From Panacagrimonas perspica (GTDB lineage Bacteria; Pseudomonadota; Gammaproteobacteria; Nevskiales; Nevskiaceae), in NCBI RefSeq assembly GCF_004364935.1, contig NZ_SOBT01000008.1:1057534-1121533 (forward strand): a stretch of DNA of 64,000 nt, in the 5' to 3' direction. The position numbers and the translations under genes are program-made. Below the pieces are notes generated by a model that saw nothing but the letters and a program-made list of their open reading frames with translations, made no database searches and was not told the DNA's origin. Positions 1 to 6,858 of this stretch are shown piece after piece; the stretch's first letter is position 1, and each line of letters begins with the position of its first letter.

Positions 1-155
1 AGCACCAAGCTGGGCGACGAGAGCCACTGCCGTGCCACATCTGGATCCTCGAAGACTTCTTCGGCTCGCCTCAGAGCAAGTTGATGCGCGCCATCAGAAC
101 CCGATCCGCTTCCCCAGCCAGTCGATGTATCAGACCCATTGGCCCTCTCACTCAC
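1..155 (-). CDS. MbcA/ParS/Xre-type antitoxin, 3' end off the window (partial)
   Basis: Only the first 51 codons are present; the gene runs off the left edge. The reading frame contains RRAEEVFEDPDVARQWL (about residues 30-46), which fits the toxin-binding domain of MbcA/ParS/Xre antitoxins (pattern A-x-EVFGD-x-E-A-x-x-WL). The GTG start at 155 is preceded by GGAGG at a good distance and overlaps the TGA of the upstream gene in a GTGA, so the two are translationally coupled. In this family a RES-domain toxin usually follows; here it would lie outside the window. The Ser/Gly-rich first 25 residues are unusual. Family assignment rests on one short motif. Confidence 0.6.
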   Translation of the reverse strand, partial: MSERANGSDTSTGWGSGSGSDGAHQLALRRAEEVFEDPDVARQWLSSPSLV

Positions 156-544
156 GTGGGCGCCTCCGGGTCGGAGCCTTTCACATCGACCCGATTGCTG
201 CTTCCTCCATATCCTTTCCGTTTCCGGTACTCCTCTGCATGACGGCCCAGGAACGTGGTCATTGCGTCGCGGAACTGCAGAACTTGCGCTGGAATCTGGA
301 GAGATAGCTCCCTCGCGATCGCTACCGCGTACTTCACCTGTTTCTCGGTCGGTGGAAGCTCGGTCCCTGCGACGACCATGGCGATCCCCTCCGCAATTCG
401 ATTCGCCAGGTCTGCGCGCGCCTGATCTGGAGGCACGTAGCACTCCGCCCGCCGAATAAGTTCTATCAGGCGTTCCTCGATGTGCTCATCAAAAGGCAGC
501 GGGAGAAGAATTTCTCGGTCGCCAAAAACCAGTTCGAATGACAC
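152..544 (-). CDS. Hypothetical protein upstream of the antitoxin-like gene
   Basis: This is a 130-residue protein of unknown function. I chose GTG at 544 because AAGGA lies seven bases before it. The frame stays open to 757, but that extension would run through the start of the divergent XRE gene and has no good start. Visible features are an acidic helix region near residues 18-45 and a C-terminal PTEKQVKYAVAIARELSL segment (about 75-92), a K-Q-x-x-Y-A-x-x-I-A pattern seen in several small plasmid and phage proteins, followed by a basic tail. It is coupled by a GTGA overlap to the antitoxin-like gene, so it may belong to the same stability module, but nothing shows a toxin fold. Confidence 0.55.
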   Translation of the reverse strand: MSFELVFGDREILLPLPFDEHIEERLIELIRRAECYVPPDQARADLANRIAEGIAMVVAGTELPPTEKQVKYAVAIARELSLQIPAQVLQFRDAMTTFLGRHAEEYRKRKGYGGSSNRVDVKGSDPEAPT

Positions 545-724
545 GCTCCGTCCTTGAGCTAAAAGGGTGGCCAATAATCGACCGCATCCTCGGACGTCCC
601 TCGCGATCTCGGACTGACCGCTAATCGCAGCGAAGGACGCACACCCTTCCGCTGGGAGCGCCGGCCTCTCGATTATTAACGAGTGTAAATAGACAGTAAA
701 GGCGGCCGAACCAAGCCTGTGCGG
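545..724. promoter_or_regulatory. Divergent promoter region of the 152-544 and XRE genes
   Basis: This 180-base gap between two divergent genes contains the most AT-rich stretch of the neighbourhood (about 676-702, with TTAATAAT and TAAATA on opposite strands), which could supply -10 elements in both directions. No exact promoter is assigned. The XRE protein encoded next door is the natural candidate to bind here. Confidence 0.35.
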
Positions 725-952
725 ATGGTTCGACCGCGCAGATTGACTTCCCGACAAGTGCTGGCAGCCAACGTGCGCCAGGAACGGGCACGCGTTCAGT
801 GGTCACAAGAAGAGCTCGGTAGCCGCGCTCGAATCAGCCAAACCTACGTCAGCCAGGTGGAGTCAGGTCAGCGAGCGGTATCGATCGACGTGCTCGACCA
901 GCTCGCAGACGCCTTCAGTCTGGATCCCTCGCAACTACTGAGGCGGCGCTGA
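725..952 (+). CDS. XRE-family helix-turn-helix regulator
   Basis: A 75-residue DNA-binding protein made of a short basic N-terminus and one XRE/Cro-type HTH. The segment WSQEELGSRARISQTYVSQ (about 24-42) is helix 2 and the recognition helix, followed by the usual VESGQR and a third helix ending SLDPSQLL. ATG at 725 is used; a GTG six bases earlier is possible. Its 3' end overlaps the convergent KfrA-like gene by 18 bases. Proteins of this size usually act as repressors of their own divergent promoter or of a toxin-antitoxin or mobile-element module, which fits the setting. Its target is not known. Confidence 0.85.
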   Translation: MVRPRRLTSRQVLAANVRQERARVQWSQEELGSRARISQTYVSQVESGQRAVSIDVLDQLADAFSLDPSQLLRRR

Positions 953-1834
953 AGGCTTTTTGAGGGGCCGAGGGTGGCCGCCCCTGGGCGAGGTAGGACG
1001 AAGCCTTGAGACGACCGCCCTGGTTGCGGCATGGGCCGCTTCTGCACGGAGCCTGGCCTCTCGTTCTTTCTGCAACGAGCGATCGATTCGTGCGAGCTCG
1101 GTCTGCAGGGTGCCTTTTTCTTTCAGACTGGCCGCTAAAGACTGATCGGCAAGTCTCAGCCGCTCCTGGAGAGTTCTGACCTCCTTCTCGTGTTGCGCGC
1201 GCGCCCGTTTAGCCTCATCGCGAAGGTGGTCGATCTCCTTGAGCCAGCGGGTTTCGTTGCCTTCCCATTGGGCGCGGATCCGCTGAACCTCAGCCATGTG
1301 TTGAGACTGAAGGGTGGTGAGAGTGGCTTTATCTGCCTGTGAGCTGGCCTCTGCGCGCCGATTGGCCGCGTTCAGTTCGGCAATCTGGGCCTGCAATTGG
1401 GCCCTCTCCTCCACGAGTTCCTCCGTTCGGGCCCGCAGCGCTGAGATCTCCTGCATAAACTTGTCAGAAGCCGATGAAACCGCGGCTCGCTCGACGACGA
1501 CTGCGGATAACTGAGCCTCGAGTTCGCGCCGATCGGTTTCTAAGCGGCTCTCGATCTCGCTCGCAACGCGTCTGGCCTCGACTGCAGCCTGGTCACGCAT
1601 TCCCTCGTACAGCTGCCGGCAGAGGTTGACGAGGGGCGGTGGCAACGATTCAGCGCTCTTACCGCGGATACGGTCCGACAGGGCCGCCCACCACGCGTCA
1701 AGATGGCGATTCACGGTATTCGGCGAGCCCCGACCTAATTCTTGTCGCACGCGCTCGATAGTCGGCCGTTCGCCCCGTCCCAGCAGAGCGTCCGCCGCCT
1801 CGAACACGTCTTGATCCGATATGCCTCGCGCCAT
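935..1834 (-). CDS. kfrA: KfrA-like coiled-coil DNA-binding protein
   Basis: A 299-residue protein with an N-terminal KfrA-type DNA-binding domain (about 1-60; DQDVFEAADALLGRGERPT and the RGSPNTVNRHLDAWW motif), then a long heptad-rich coiled coil (about 85-275) full of Glu, Arg, Ala and Gln, and a basic, Pro-rich tail. ATG at 1834 has a strong GGAGAAGGAAG ribosome-binding site. KfrA proteins of broad-host-range plasmids repress their own promoter and form filament-like assemblies that help partition. Here it lies divergent to a tyrosine recombinase, with a perfect palindrome between them that is a likely operator. It suggests a plasmid or integrative-element origin for this end of the window. 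Confidence 0.85.
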   Translation of the reverse strand: MARGISDQDVFEAADALLGRGERPTIERVRQELGRGSPNTVNRHLDAWWAALSDRIRGKSAESLPPPLVNLCRQLYEGMRDQAAVEARRVASEIESRLETDRRELEAQLSAVVVERAAVSSASDKFMQEISALRARTEELVEERAQLQAQIAELNAANRRAEASSQADKATLTTLQSQHMAEVQRIRAQWEGNETRWLKEIDHLRDEAKRARAQHEKEVRTLQERLRLADQSLAASLKEKGTLQTELARIDRSLQKEREARLRAEAAHAATRAVVSRLRPTSPRGGHPRPLKKPSAPPQ

Positions 1835-1879
1835 CTTCCTTCTCCGATAGTCGGTCCCCTGCCCTTGCTTACCGTACCG

Positions 1880-1900
1880 ACGATAAGTGATGCTTATCGT
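1880..1900. promoter_or_regulatory. Palindromic operator (ACGATAAG-N5-CTTATCGT)
   Basis: A perfect 8-bp inverted repeat with a 5-base spacer lies 46 bases upstream of the kfrA-like start and 51 bases upstream of the recombinase start. KfrA proteins bind palindromes in their own promoters, so this is the obvious candidate site. It could control both divergent genes. Confidence 0.5.
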
Positions 1901-1914
1901 GACTATGACTGTCT

Positions 1915-1942
1915 TTGTGATATATTTACTACAGTATACATA
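1915..1942 (+). promoter_or_regulatory. Possible sigma-70 promoter of the recombinase gene
   Basis: TTGTGA (1915-1920) and TACATA (1937-1942) are separated by 16 bases in a locally AT-rich stretch. Transcription would begin only a few bases before the GTG at 1951, so the message would be nearly leaderless or would use the in-frame GTG at 1960. Confidence 0.35.
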
Positions 1943-1950
1943 TCGAATAG

Positions 1951-3066
1951 GTGCGATTCGTGACGACCCAGCGACTGGCGAAACGGACGAAATCTCGGGC
2001 AATAGCTCCGCAGCCGGGCAACACCCCTCCCCTGTCTCCGACCGAACTCGGCGACCAGGCCCGGAAAGCCGCCGAGGAAATCCTCATCGCCGGCGAATCG
2101 GAGAACACGCGGCGGACCTACCGAAGTGCGATGCGCTACTGGTGCGCCTGGGCTATGGCGCGATACGGCAAGCCGCTCGCCCTGCCCGTTCCGGTAACGG
2201 TCGTGGTGCAGTTCATCGTCGATCACACCGGACGACTGAAAGCCGGCGTACTTGTCATGGAGCTGCCTGCGGCAATCGATGAGCAGCTGGTCATGGCTGG
2301 GTTCAAGGCGTTCCAGGGGCCGCTGAAGATGGCGACCATCACGAACCGTATATCTGTGCTGTCGAAGCTGCATCAGTTACGGCACCAAGCGAACCCCTGT
2401 GAGGATGCAGAAGTTCGACACCTGATCTCGAGGGCCAAGCGCGCTGCAGCGAAGCGCGGGGAAACGCCGAGAAAGAAAACCGCAGCCACGCGAGAGCCAC
2501 TCGAGGCCATGCTGGCCACCTGCGACGACAGTCTTGAAGGAGTCCGCGACCGCGCGCTGCTGCTTTTTGCGTGGGCCAGCGGCGGGCGGCGGCGATCGGA
2601 AGTGTCTGCGGCGACTATGGATCAGCTGCGCAAAGTCGATGACGACACGTATATGTTCCGGCTTGACCACTCCAAAACGAATCAGGCCGGCAGCCATGCT
2701 GGAACGACGCGACCTGACAAGCCAATCCGAGGTGTGGCCGCAATCGCGATGACCACATGGCTGATTCAGGCAAGGATCGTCGATGGGCCGCTCTTCAGGC
2801 GACTTTGGAAGGGTACGGTAGGTCCTGGCTTGGCGCCCTCTTCCGTAGCGTCAATCGTGAAGCGACGTGCCGCCCTTGCTGGAATCGAGGGTGATTGGGC
2901 AGGTCACAGCCTGAGGTCGGGATTTGTGACAGAAGCAGGCCGCCGCAAAGTGCCTCTTGGAGACATCATGGCAATGACCGAGCACCGACAAGCCGCAACC
3001 GTCATGGGCTATTATCGGACGGGAGAGCTATTCGAGAGCGAAGCAGCCAGGCTGCTGGATCTCTAG
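1951..3066 (+). CDS. Tyrosine recombinase / phage-type integrase
   Basis: A 371-residue site-specific recombinase. The N-terminal half (about 35-165) is a SAM-like core-binding domain (ENTRRTYRSAMRYWCAW); the catalytic half carries Arg215 in GGRRRSE, the HSLR box (His319, Arg322), His345 in TEHRQ and the nucleophile Tyr354 or Tyr355 in VMGYY. All catalytic residues are present, so the enzyme should be active. The start is GTG (1951 or 1960). No tRNA gene or pair of direct repeats marking an attachment site is visible nearby. It lies head to head with the kfrA-like gene and tail to tail with the TIR-like gene, in the most mobile-looking part of the window. Confidence 0.92.
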   Translation: MRFVTTQRLAKRTKSRAIAPQPGNTPPLSPTELGDQARKAAEEILIAGESENTRRTYRSAMRYWCAWAMARYGKPLALPVPVTVVVQFIVDHTGRLKAGVLVMELPAAIDEQLVMAGFKAFQGPLKMATITNRISVLSKLHQLRHQANPCEDAEVRHLISRAKRAAAKRGETPRKKTAATREPLEAMLATCDDSLEGVRDRALLLFAWASGGRRRSEVSAATMDQLRKVDDDTYMFRLDHSKTNQAGSHAGTTRPDKPIRGVAAIAMTTWLIQARIVDGPLFRRLWKGTVGPGLAPSSVASIVKRRAALAGIEGDWAGHSLRSGFVTEAGRRKVPLGDIMAMTEHRQAATVMGYYRTGELFESEAARLLDL

Positions 3067-3067
3067 C

Positions 3068-3478
3068 CTAAGTTCGCAGTGAGTGATGGCGAATCGCACC
3101 GACAATGCTCCCTTCGCTCCAGCCGACAATATCGCAGGCCGCATGTTGGATCATCGCGGGCAATTGCACATTTCCTCGAGGCATCACGCCGATGACGGGG
3201 AGACCAATGCGGCGCGCAAAGGCTACCTCCCAAATCATTGAGTCACTCCTTGCCGAATACATCCCGGCGAGAGCAAGCATGACTTCGGCGGGGCGAATCT
3301 GATCGCGAAGATTCTTTTGCAACATCTGATCGTTTTCCAGCGGATCATGCTCCGGAACGCTGAGATTCTTCCAAACGAAGTTCGGCGCTCGGTTCAGAAA
3401 GTTGCAGACCCCGTGATAGTGATCACTGTACTCCCAGTCATGGCAGATAAAGACGCTGTATGTACGAAGGGACGGCAT
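3068..3478 (-). CDS. TIR-like domain protein (ThsB/MTH538-type)
   Basis: A 136-residue single-domain protein. It opens with YSVFICHDWEYSD (about 7-19), matching the first beta strand and loop of MTH538-type TIR-like proteins, the family that includes Thoeris ThsB; a later strand-helix pair, MIWEVAFARRIGLPVIGV (about 82-99), places a glutamate (Glu85) where TIR NAD-cleaving enzymes have their catalytic Glu. Family members act as infection sensors that make a nucleotide signal for a partner effector. The gene starts 9 bases after the stop of a membrane-protein gene, so the two probably form a sensor-effector pair. No SIR2 or macro-domain partner is visible. An antiphage role is inferred from the fold and context only. 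Confidence 0.7.
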   Translation of the reverse strand: MPSLRTYSVFICHDWEYSDHYHGVCNFLNRAPNFVWKNLSVPEHDPLENDQMLQKNLRDQIRPAEVMLALAGMYSARSDSMIWEVAFARRIGLPVIGVMPRGNVQLPAMIQHAACDIVGWSEGSIVGAIRHHSLRT

Positions 3479-3487
3479 ATGGTGAAG

Positions 3488-3892
3488 TCAAAGCACGAAC
3501 TTTGAGTCTTCGTGCAAGAGCAGGAAGCCACGCAACTCCTGGTAGACGATCCGTTCCGCCTCGCTCATAAGTCTTTGCTTCTCAGGAGCACTATCAGCTT
3601 GGTCTAGCAGCCGCAGAAGGCGCTTAAGATTTGCCCGGTAGTGTGAGTAACGTTCGATCTCTCGACCAGGCTGCAGGCCCTCTTCGAACGCTCGTCCAGC
3701 CATCATCGTGATGGCAAGCCAAACGATGAGTACCTCAAGGAAATGACCGACCTCGTGGCCGACAATGAGAGAGAACGCGATCCAAAGGTGTAGGCCAAAC
3801 ATGCCAGCGATCGACGACATCGCCAGCCGACTTAGAATTTTGAACCGGGCAGCCGCGGCGGACGGCAATACCTGAGCGTCATCGCGCAGCAT
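3488..3892 (-). CDS. Membrane protein, probably 5'-truncated, paired with the TIR-like gene
   Basis: From the only usable ATG (3892) this is 134 residues: a region with two hydrophobic segments (about 24-43 and 46-66) followed by a helical C-terminal domain containing ERYSHYRANLKRLL and ending HEDSKFVL. The same frame continues upstream, in convincing protein-like sequence (YRLLRFDHQIQYANC just before the ATG), to a stop near 4036, with no ATG, GTG or TTG. That places its missing 5' end at the Rhs fragment, so I infer that recombination removed the N-terminus. The two-helix plus C-terminal helical layout resembles SLATT-like pore effectors that sit beside nucleotide-signal sensors, but I cannot prove the family. 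Confidence 0.55.
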   Translation of the reverse strand: MLRDDAQVLPSAAAARFKILSRLAMSSIAGMFGLHLWIAFSLIVGHEVGHFLEVLIVWLAITMMAGRAFEEGLQPGREIERYSHYRANLKRLLRLLDQADSAPEKQRLMSEAERIVYQELRGFLLLHEDSKFVL

Positions 3893-3956
3893 GCAGTTTG
3901 CGTATTGGATTTGATGGTCGAACCTTAGTAGACGGTATGCAGCAATAACCGCATCG

Positions 3957-5084
3957 GTGTTCGGTCCGACGGCCGTGGTGCCGACCGCTGAGTCCGTTAG
4001 CAGAGAGCATTCACTCTCATCACTGTCGTCGAGGATTGGCTACGACGCGACCGGGAACCGAACGACGTACAACCAGGGTCAGCGCAGCTACACGTACAAC
4101 GCCGATGGGAAATTGGCCTCGTACACCGCGACAGGAAAGCTTGCTGCTTACTTGTACGACGGTCTGGGTCAGCGCGTGCAGAAGACTGTCAACGGGGTGG
4201 CTCGCAGGTTTGCCTACGATCTCGACGGGAAGCTGGTCGCCGAGTTCAATCAGACCCATGGCATCGTCGCCGAGATCGTGTACCTGGGCACCATGCCGGT
4301 TTCGATGATCGCCGCCAACCAGATTTACGCCATCCACTCCGACTGGCGAGACGCACCTCGACAGATCGACGGCCCAAACCAGGTTCCTGTCTGGGCCTGG
4401 GACCCGGCACCGTTTGGGGGCGGCGCGCCGTATGACCGTCCTGCCGGACAGTTGGTGAAATTTGTCTTCAACCTGCGCTATCCCGGGCAGTACTACGACG
4501 ATGAATCGGACCTGTTTTACAACCACGCCCGGTATTACGACCCCAGCCTGGGCAGATACCTGGAGTCGGATCCGATTGGGCTGGATGGAGGGATCAACAC
4601 CTACGCCTATGTCGGAGGGAATCCGATCTCCTACGTTGACCCCAGTGGTTTACAGGCTGTGGTGGGTGTCTTGCCAGGAGCTTCTGGTGGAGTGGCGATC
4701 GCCGGCGGGATTGCTGGCAACCCTAATCCCGAGCATCAGCAGATTCATCCGATTCCAGATGACGTTTTGAACGTTGTGTGTTTGATGAATCCGTTGTGCA
4801 ATGGAGCCCGCATCTTGATGTCGGATATGGACGCCGACGCTGTTGGCGATTCGTGCATGTTGAACGAAGGAAAGCAGGGCGATTTTTGGAAGGGCCTAAA
4901 GCCGTACCGTGGGAAAACAAAGACCAATGGTAAGACCGGAAAAGAGCGGAGATTCTACGAATGGGACCATACGCATGGAGACATTGAAACCTATGATCCC
5001 AGAGGGCGCCATCTCGGCTCCGCTAATCCGGAGACAGGCGCGATGACTAAGCCGCCAGCCCCTGGCAGGAAGATTGACCTATGA
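3957..5084 (+). CDS. Rhs C-terminal fragment with colicin E3-type rRNase tip
   Basis: The frame is the last part of an Rhs/YD-repeat polymorphic toxin. YD repeats begin near residue 29 (YDATGNRT, YTYNADGK, FAYDLDGK) and the conserved core ends at LGRYLESDPIGLDG (198-211) and YVDPSGL (226-232). After a linker, the last 65 residues match the cytotoxic RNase domain of colicin E3: YEWDHTHGDIE aligns with the E3 catalytic segment and keeps the triad Asp337, His340 and Glu344 (E3 Asp510, His513, Glu517), followed by GRHLGSANPETG. E3-type enzymes cut 16S rRNA in the ribosomal decoding centre. The N-terminal part of the Rhs protein is missing, so the start is arbitrary and this is probably an orphan tip. 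It overlaps the immunity gene by ATGA. Confidence 0.82.
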   Translation: MFGPTAVVPTAESVSREHSLSSLSSRIGYDATGNRTTYNQGQRSYTYNADGKLASYTATGKLAAYLYDGLGQRVQKTVNGVARRFAYDLDGKLVAEFNQTHGIVAEIVYLGTMPVSMIAANQIYAIHSDWRDAPRQIDGPNQVPVWAWDPAPFGGGAPYDRPAGQLVKFVFNLRYPGQYYDDESDLFYNHARYYDPSLGRYLESDPIGLDGGINTYAYVGGNPISYVDPSGLQAVVGVLPGASGGVAIAGGIAGNPNPEHQQIHPIPDDVLNVVCLMNPLCNGARILMSDMDADAVGDSCMLNEGKQGDFWKGLKPYRGKTKTNGKTGKERRFYEWDHTHGDIETYDPRGRHLGSANPETGAMTKPPAPGRKIDL

Positions 5085-5356
5085 GTGAACAATGCTGCGC
5101 GGCGATGAGCGATGCAATTGCTGATCCGCAAAATCCGGTCGTGTACATTCCGAAATTTCGAGAATTCGGACTAAGAATCCTCGACGGCGGTACGAGCACG
5201 AGCGAAATTGCATATTGCCCATGGTGCGGAGCGAGGTTACCAACCTCGCTGAGGGACGCATGGTTCGATGAGCTGGAGAAACTGGGAATTGATATTTCTT
5301 CCGATGTCGATGTGCCAGCACGATATCGTGGCGCCGATTGGTATCAGCAGAAATGA
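5081..5356 (+). CDS. Probable immunity protein for the E3-type toxin (DUF6980-like)
   Basis: A 91-residue acidic protein whose ATG overlaps the TGA of the toxin gene (ATGA), the standard arrangement of a toxin and its cognate immunity gene. It has an N-terminal CC pair, then RILDGGTS, then YCPWCGARLPTSLRDAWFDE (about 46-65), a pattern I associate with the DUF6980 family; the two CxxC-like cysteines may bind a metal. Colicin E3 immunity proteins are also small and acidic but do not share this motif. Neutralising the neighbouring RNase is inferred from position, size and charge, not from a known mechanism. Confidence 0.75.
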   Translation: MSEQCCAAMSDAIADPQNPVVYIPKFREFGLRILDGGTSTSEIAYCPWCGARLPTSLRDAWFDELEKLGIDISSDVDVPARYRGADWYQQK

Positions 5357-5569
5357 ATGGCCTCCACTTAACCCTCTCCACGGCTCGTCGGAAGTCCTCA
5401 ACGCTGTTGGAACCGCAGATCGATTTCAATGGTCGAAGAATCTGGCCGAAAGGCCCAATAGAGCAAAATAAGTGAGCCGCGTTCAAGCCATCCTTACGTG
5501 AGCTTCGAAGGAACTGCGCTCTGGAGAAAGATAGACGGCGCCATTATTGAGCTAGTCTGAGAACCACCC

Positions 5570-5597
5570 GCGAATTTCCTTTTTTAGGAAGATTCGC
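5570..5597. repeat. Hairpin with T5 loop downstream of the immunity gene
   Basis: An 11-bp stem with one bulged base (GCGAATTTCCT against AGGAAGATTCGC) closes on a five-T loop. There is no T-tail after it, so it is a weak candidate terminator in either direction. Confidence 0.4.
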
Positions 5598-5722
5598 GCC
5601 GCCACGGGATGCCGCGTCCCCTCGCCCGTCCGCAATCCCTGATCGCATTAGCGGGAAACGTGCCTCGACGGCTGCACGGTTAGGGGATTAGCGCTCGGCC
5701 CCGAATTGGCAGTGCTCGAGGA

Positions 5723-5764
5723 AACTTCGAGTTCGGCTACTCCCTCGACCTACTCGGAAATCGC
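5723..5764 (+). pseudogene. Rhs YD-repeat remnant
   Basis: One plus-strand frame reads NFEFGYSLDLLGNR, similar to the Y-x-Y-D-x-x-GNR signature of Rhs repeats, with no open frame around it. I read it as a scrap of Rhs core left by a displaced toxin tip, just before the zinc-ribbon gene. The match is short. Confidence 0.3.
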
Positions 5765-5785
5765 CCTTCTCGGCGGGATGTGCAA

Positions 5786-6058
5786 ATGAACAAATCTCCA
5801 CGTACTCAATTTCATATGTCCATGATGGTAACGGTGATGGGCAGCTTGATACTGATGTTCATCATCGCCGAGACCCAGTCGCGGTTAGCACTCGCTCTTC
5901 TGGCTGTTTGGGTGATCGGCGCGTGGATAGTGATGATTCGGATCACGTGTCCCCAGTGTGGAACGCCTGTTGCCTTTAGGGGCTCGGTTCTGGGCATACC
6001 TACCTTTGGTGGATTCCCAGGCAAAATCTGTCGGCACTGTGGGCATAAGTTGGACTAA
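5786..6058 (+). CDS. Small membrane protein with zinc ribbon
   Basis: A 90-residue protein with two closely spaced hydrophobic segments (about 14-29 and 33-52) and a C-terminal pair of CxxC motifs (CPQCG near 55 and CRHCG near 83) forming a likely zinc ribbon. ATG at 5786 is chosen because GGGA lies eight bases upstream; a GTG two codons earlier is possible. It sits just after an Rhs-like scrap and before a strong terminator, so it may be a displaced immunity gene, but no toxin adjoins it. Function unknown. Confidence 0.62.
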   Translation: MNKSPRTQFHMSMMVTVMGSLILMFIIAETQSRLALALLAVWVIGAWIVMIRITCPQCGTPVAFRGSVLGIPTFGGFPGKICRHCGHKLD

Positions 6059-6103
6059 GCGGCAGCGTCGGCGTCCGATTGAGGGACGCTCCACGCGCGT
6101 TAC

Positions 6104-6128
6104 GGCCCCCGAAAGGGGGCCTTTTGTT
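6104..6128 (+). terminator. Rho-independent terminator
   Basis: A perfect 7-bp GC stem (GGCCCCC/GGGGGCC) with a GAAA tetraloop is followed by TTTTGTT. It lies 46 bases after the zinc-ribbon gene. Confidence 0.75.
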
Positions 6129-6129
6129 G

Positions 6130-6858
6130 GGTCCAGCTCCAGACATCGCTCCGCGGGTTGGGTTGGCGCCGTTCGGCGCTGCTTGCGCCCACTGCGTTCG
6201 CGTCAAGCCCTGACTCGAGCCGACGAACGACACCAACCGCCGTGCCGTGTCGACGCCTCGATTCACCGCCTGCAGCGGCAAGGGGCCTGACCCGCACTTG
6301 GAGCTCCAGCTTCGGTAGCTATGCAAGTAGCGGCGCTAGGACCACCCCACTTGATGACCCTTCCAGTTGATGCTGGACGTTAGGCCGCCCATAAGCGGCC
6401 AACCGTCATGGTCCGGTATTGGCACGTCCGAGACAATCGCCGTCCCTTCCCTACCCTCGATAAGGGGCGATTGTCGTCTCCCCCTGCCCGCCCCCGAGAC
6501 GGACACTCACAAGATTCGGCGGACCGACTGAGTTGTGCCAGGAGCCGTCGCCCGCCAGTGACCGCAAGGTGGGTGAAGCTTTAAGGGGACGACAGGGATA
6601 CGGAGATCGGCGCTGGCACTCGCCCCTCATGCCGAAGCCGGCGGCCGATGCGACGGATTTCGGCTTGACCCTGCCAGGACGGAGACTCACCGTAATCGGG
6701 TGCGGCATCTGTGCGATGACGAACATAGCCCACCCCGCGGCGCCGTCTCCGCTGGGACGCGGCCGACGGAATCCCGAAGTAGCTGACGATTTGTCCGGGT
6801 GACCGTTGCGCAGGTAGCTGCGTCGGGATGCGGCCAGTTGTCGGGCATGGCACTGGTG
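6130..6858. other. Gene-poor stretch
   Basis: I find no supportable gene in these 730 bases. Open frames here are short, Arg/Pro-rich and overlapping on both strands. The only structured element is the inverted repeat at 6432-6475. It separates the Rhs/recombinase region from the alkane genes and is probably a recombination boundary. Confidence 0.5.
6432..6475. repeat. Inverted repeat GACAATCGCC ... GGCGATTGTC
   Basis: Perfect 10-bp arms are separated by 24 bases, inside which CCCTT and AAGGG can extend the stem. No T-run follows. It may be a recombination site, the end of a lost element, or an RNA hairpin. Confidence 0.5.

Larger units (their letters stand above)
5357..5785. other. Gene-free stretch between immunity gene and zinc-ribbon gene
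   Basis: No convincing gene is present in these 430 bases. It contains an imperfect hairpin (5570-5597) and a short stretch that reads like a leftover Rhs YD repeat (5723-5764), both listed separately. This is what is expected when toxin tips are displaced by recombination. Confidence 0.5.

Noticed and set aside
1951-3066. Attachment sites or tRNA next to the recombinase
   Set aside because: No tRNA-like cloverleaf or flanking direct repeat could be seen in the first 6 kb.
3068-3478. Calling the TIR-like gene a complete Thoeris system
   Set aside because: Neither SIR2 (ThsA) nor a macro-domain effector is encoded; only a possible different membrane partner.
6379-6385. GTTAGGC, resembling an integron attC core
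   Set aside because: No matching inverse core site was found at the right distance and no integrase of the IntI type or cassette is near.
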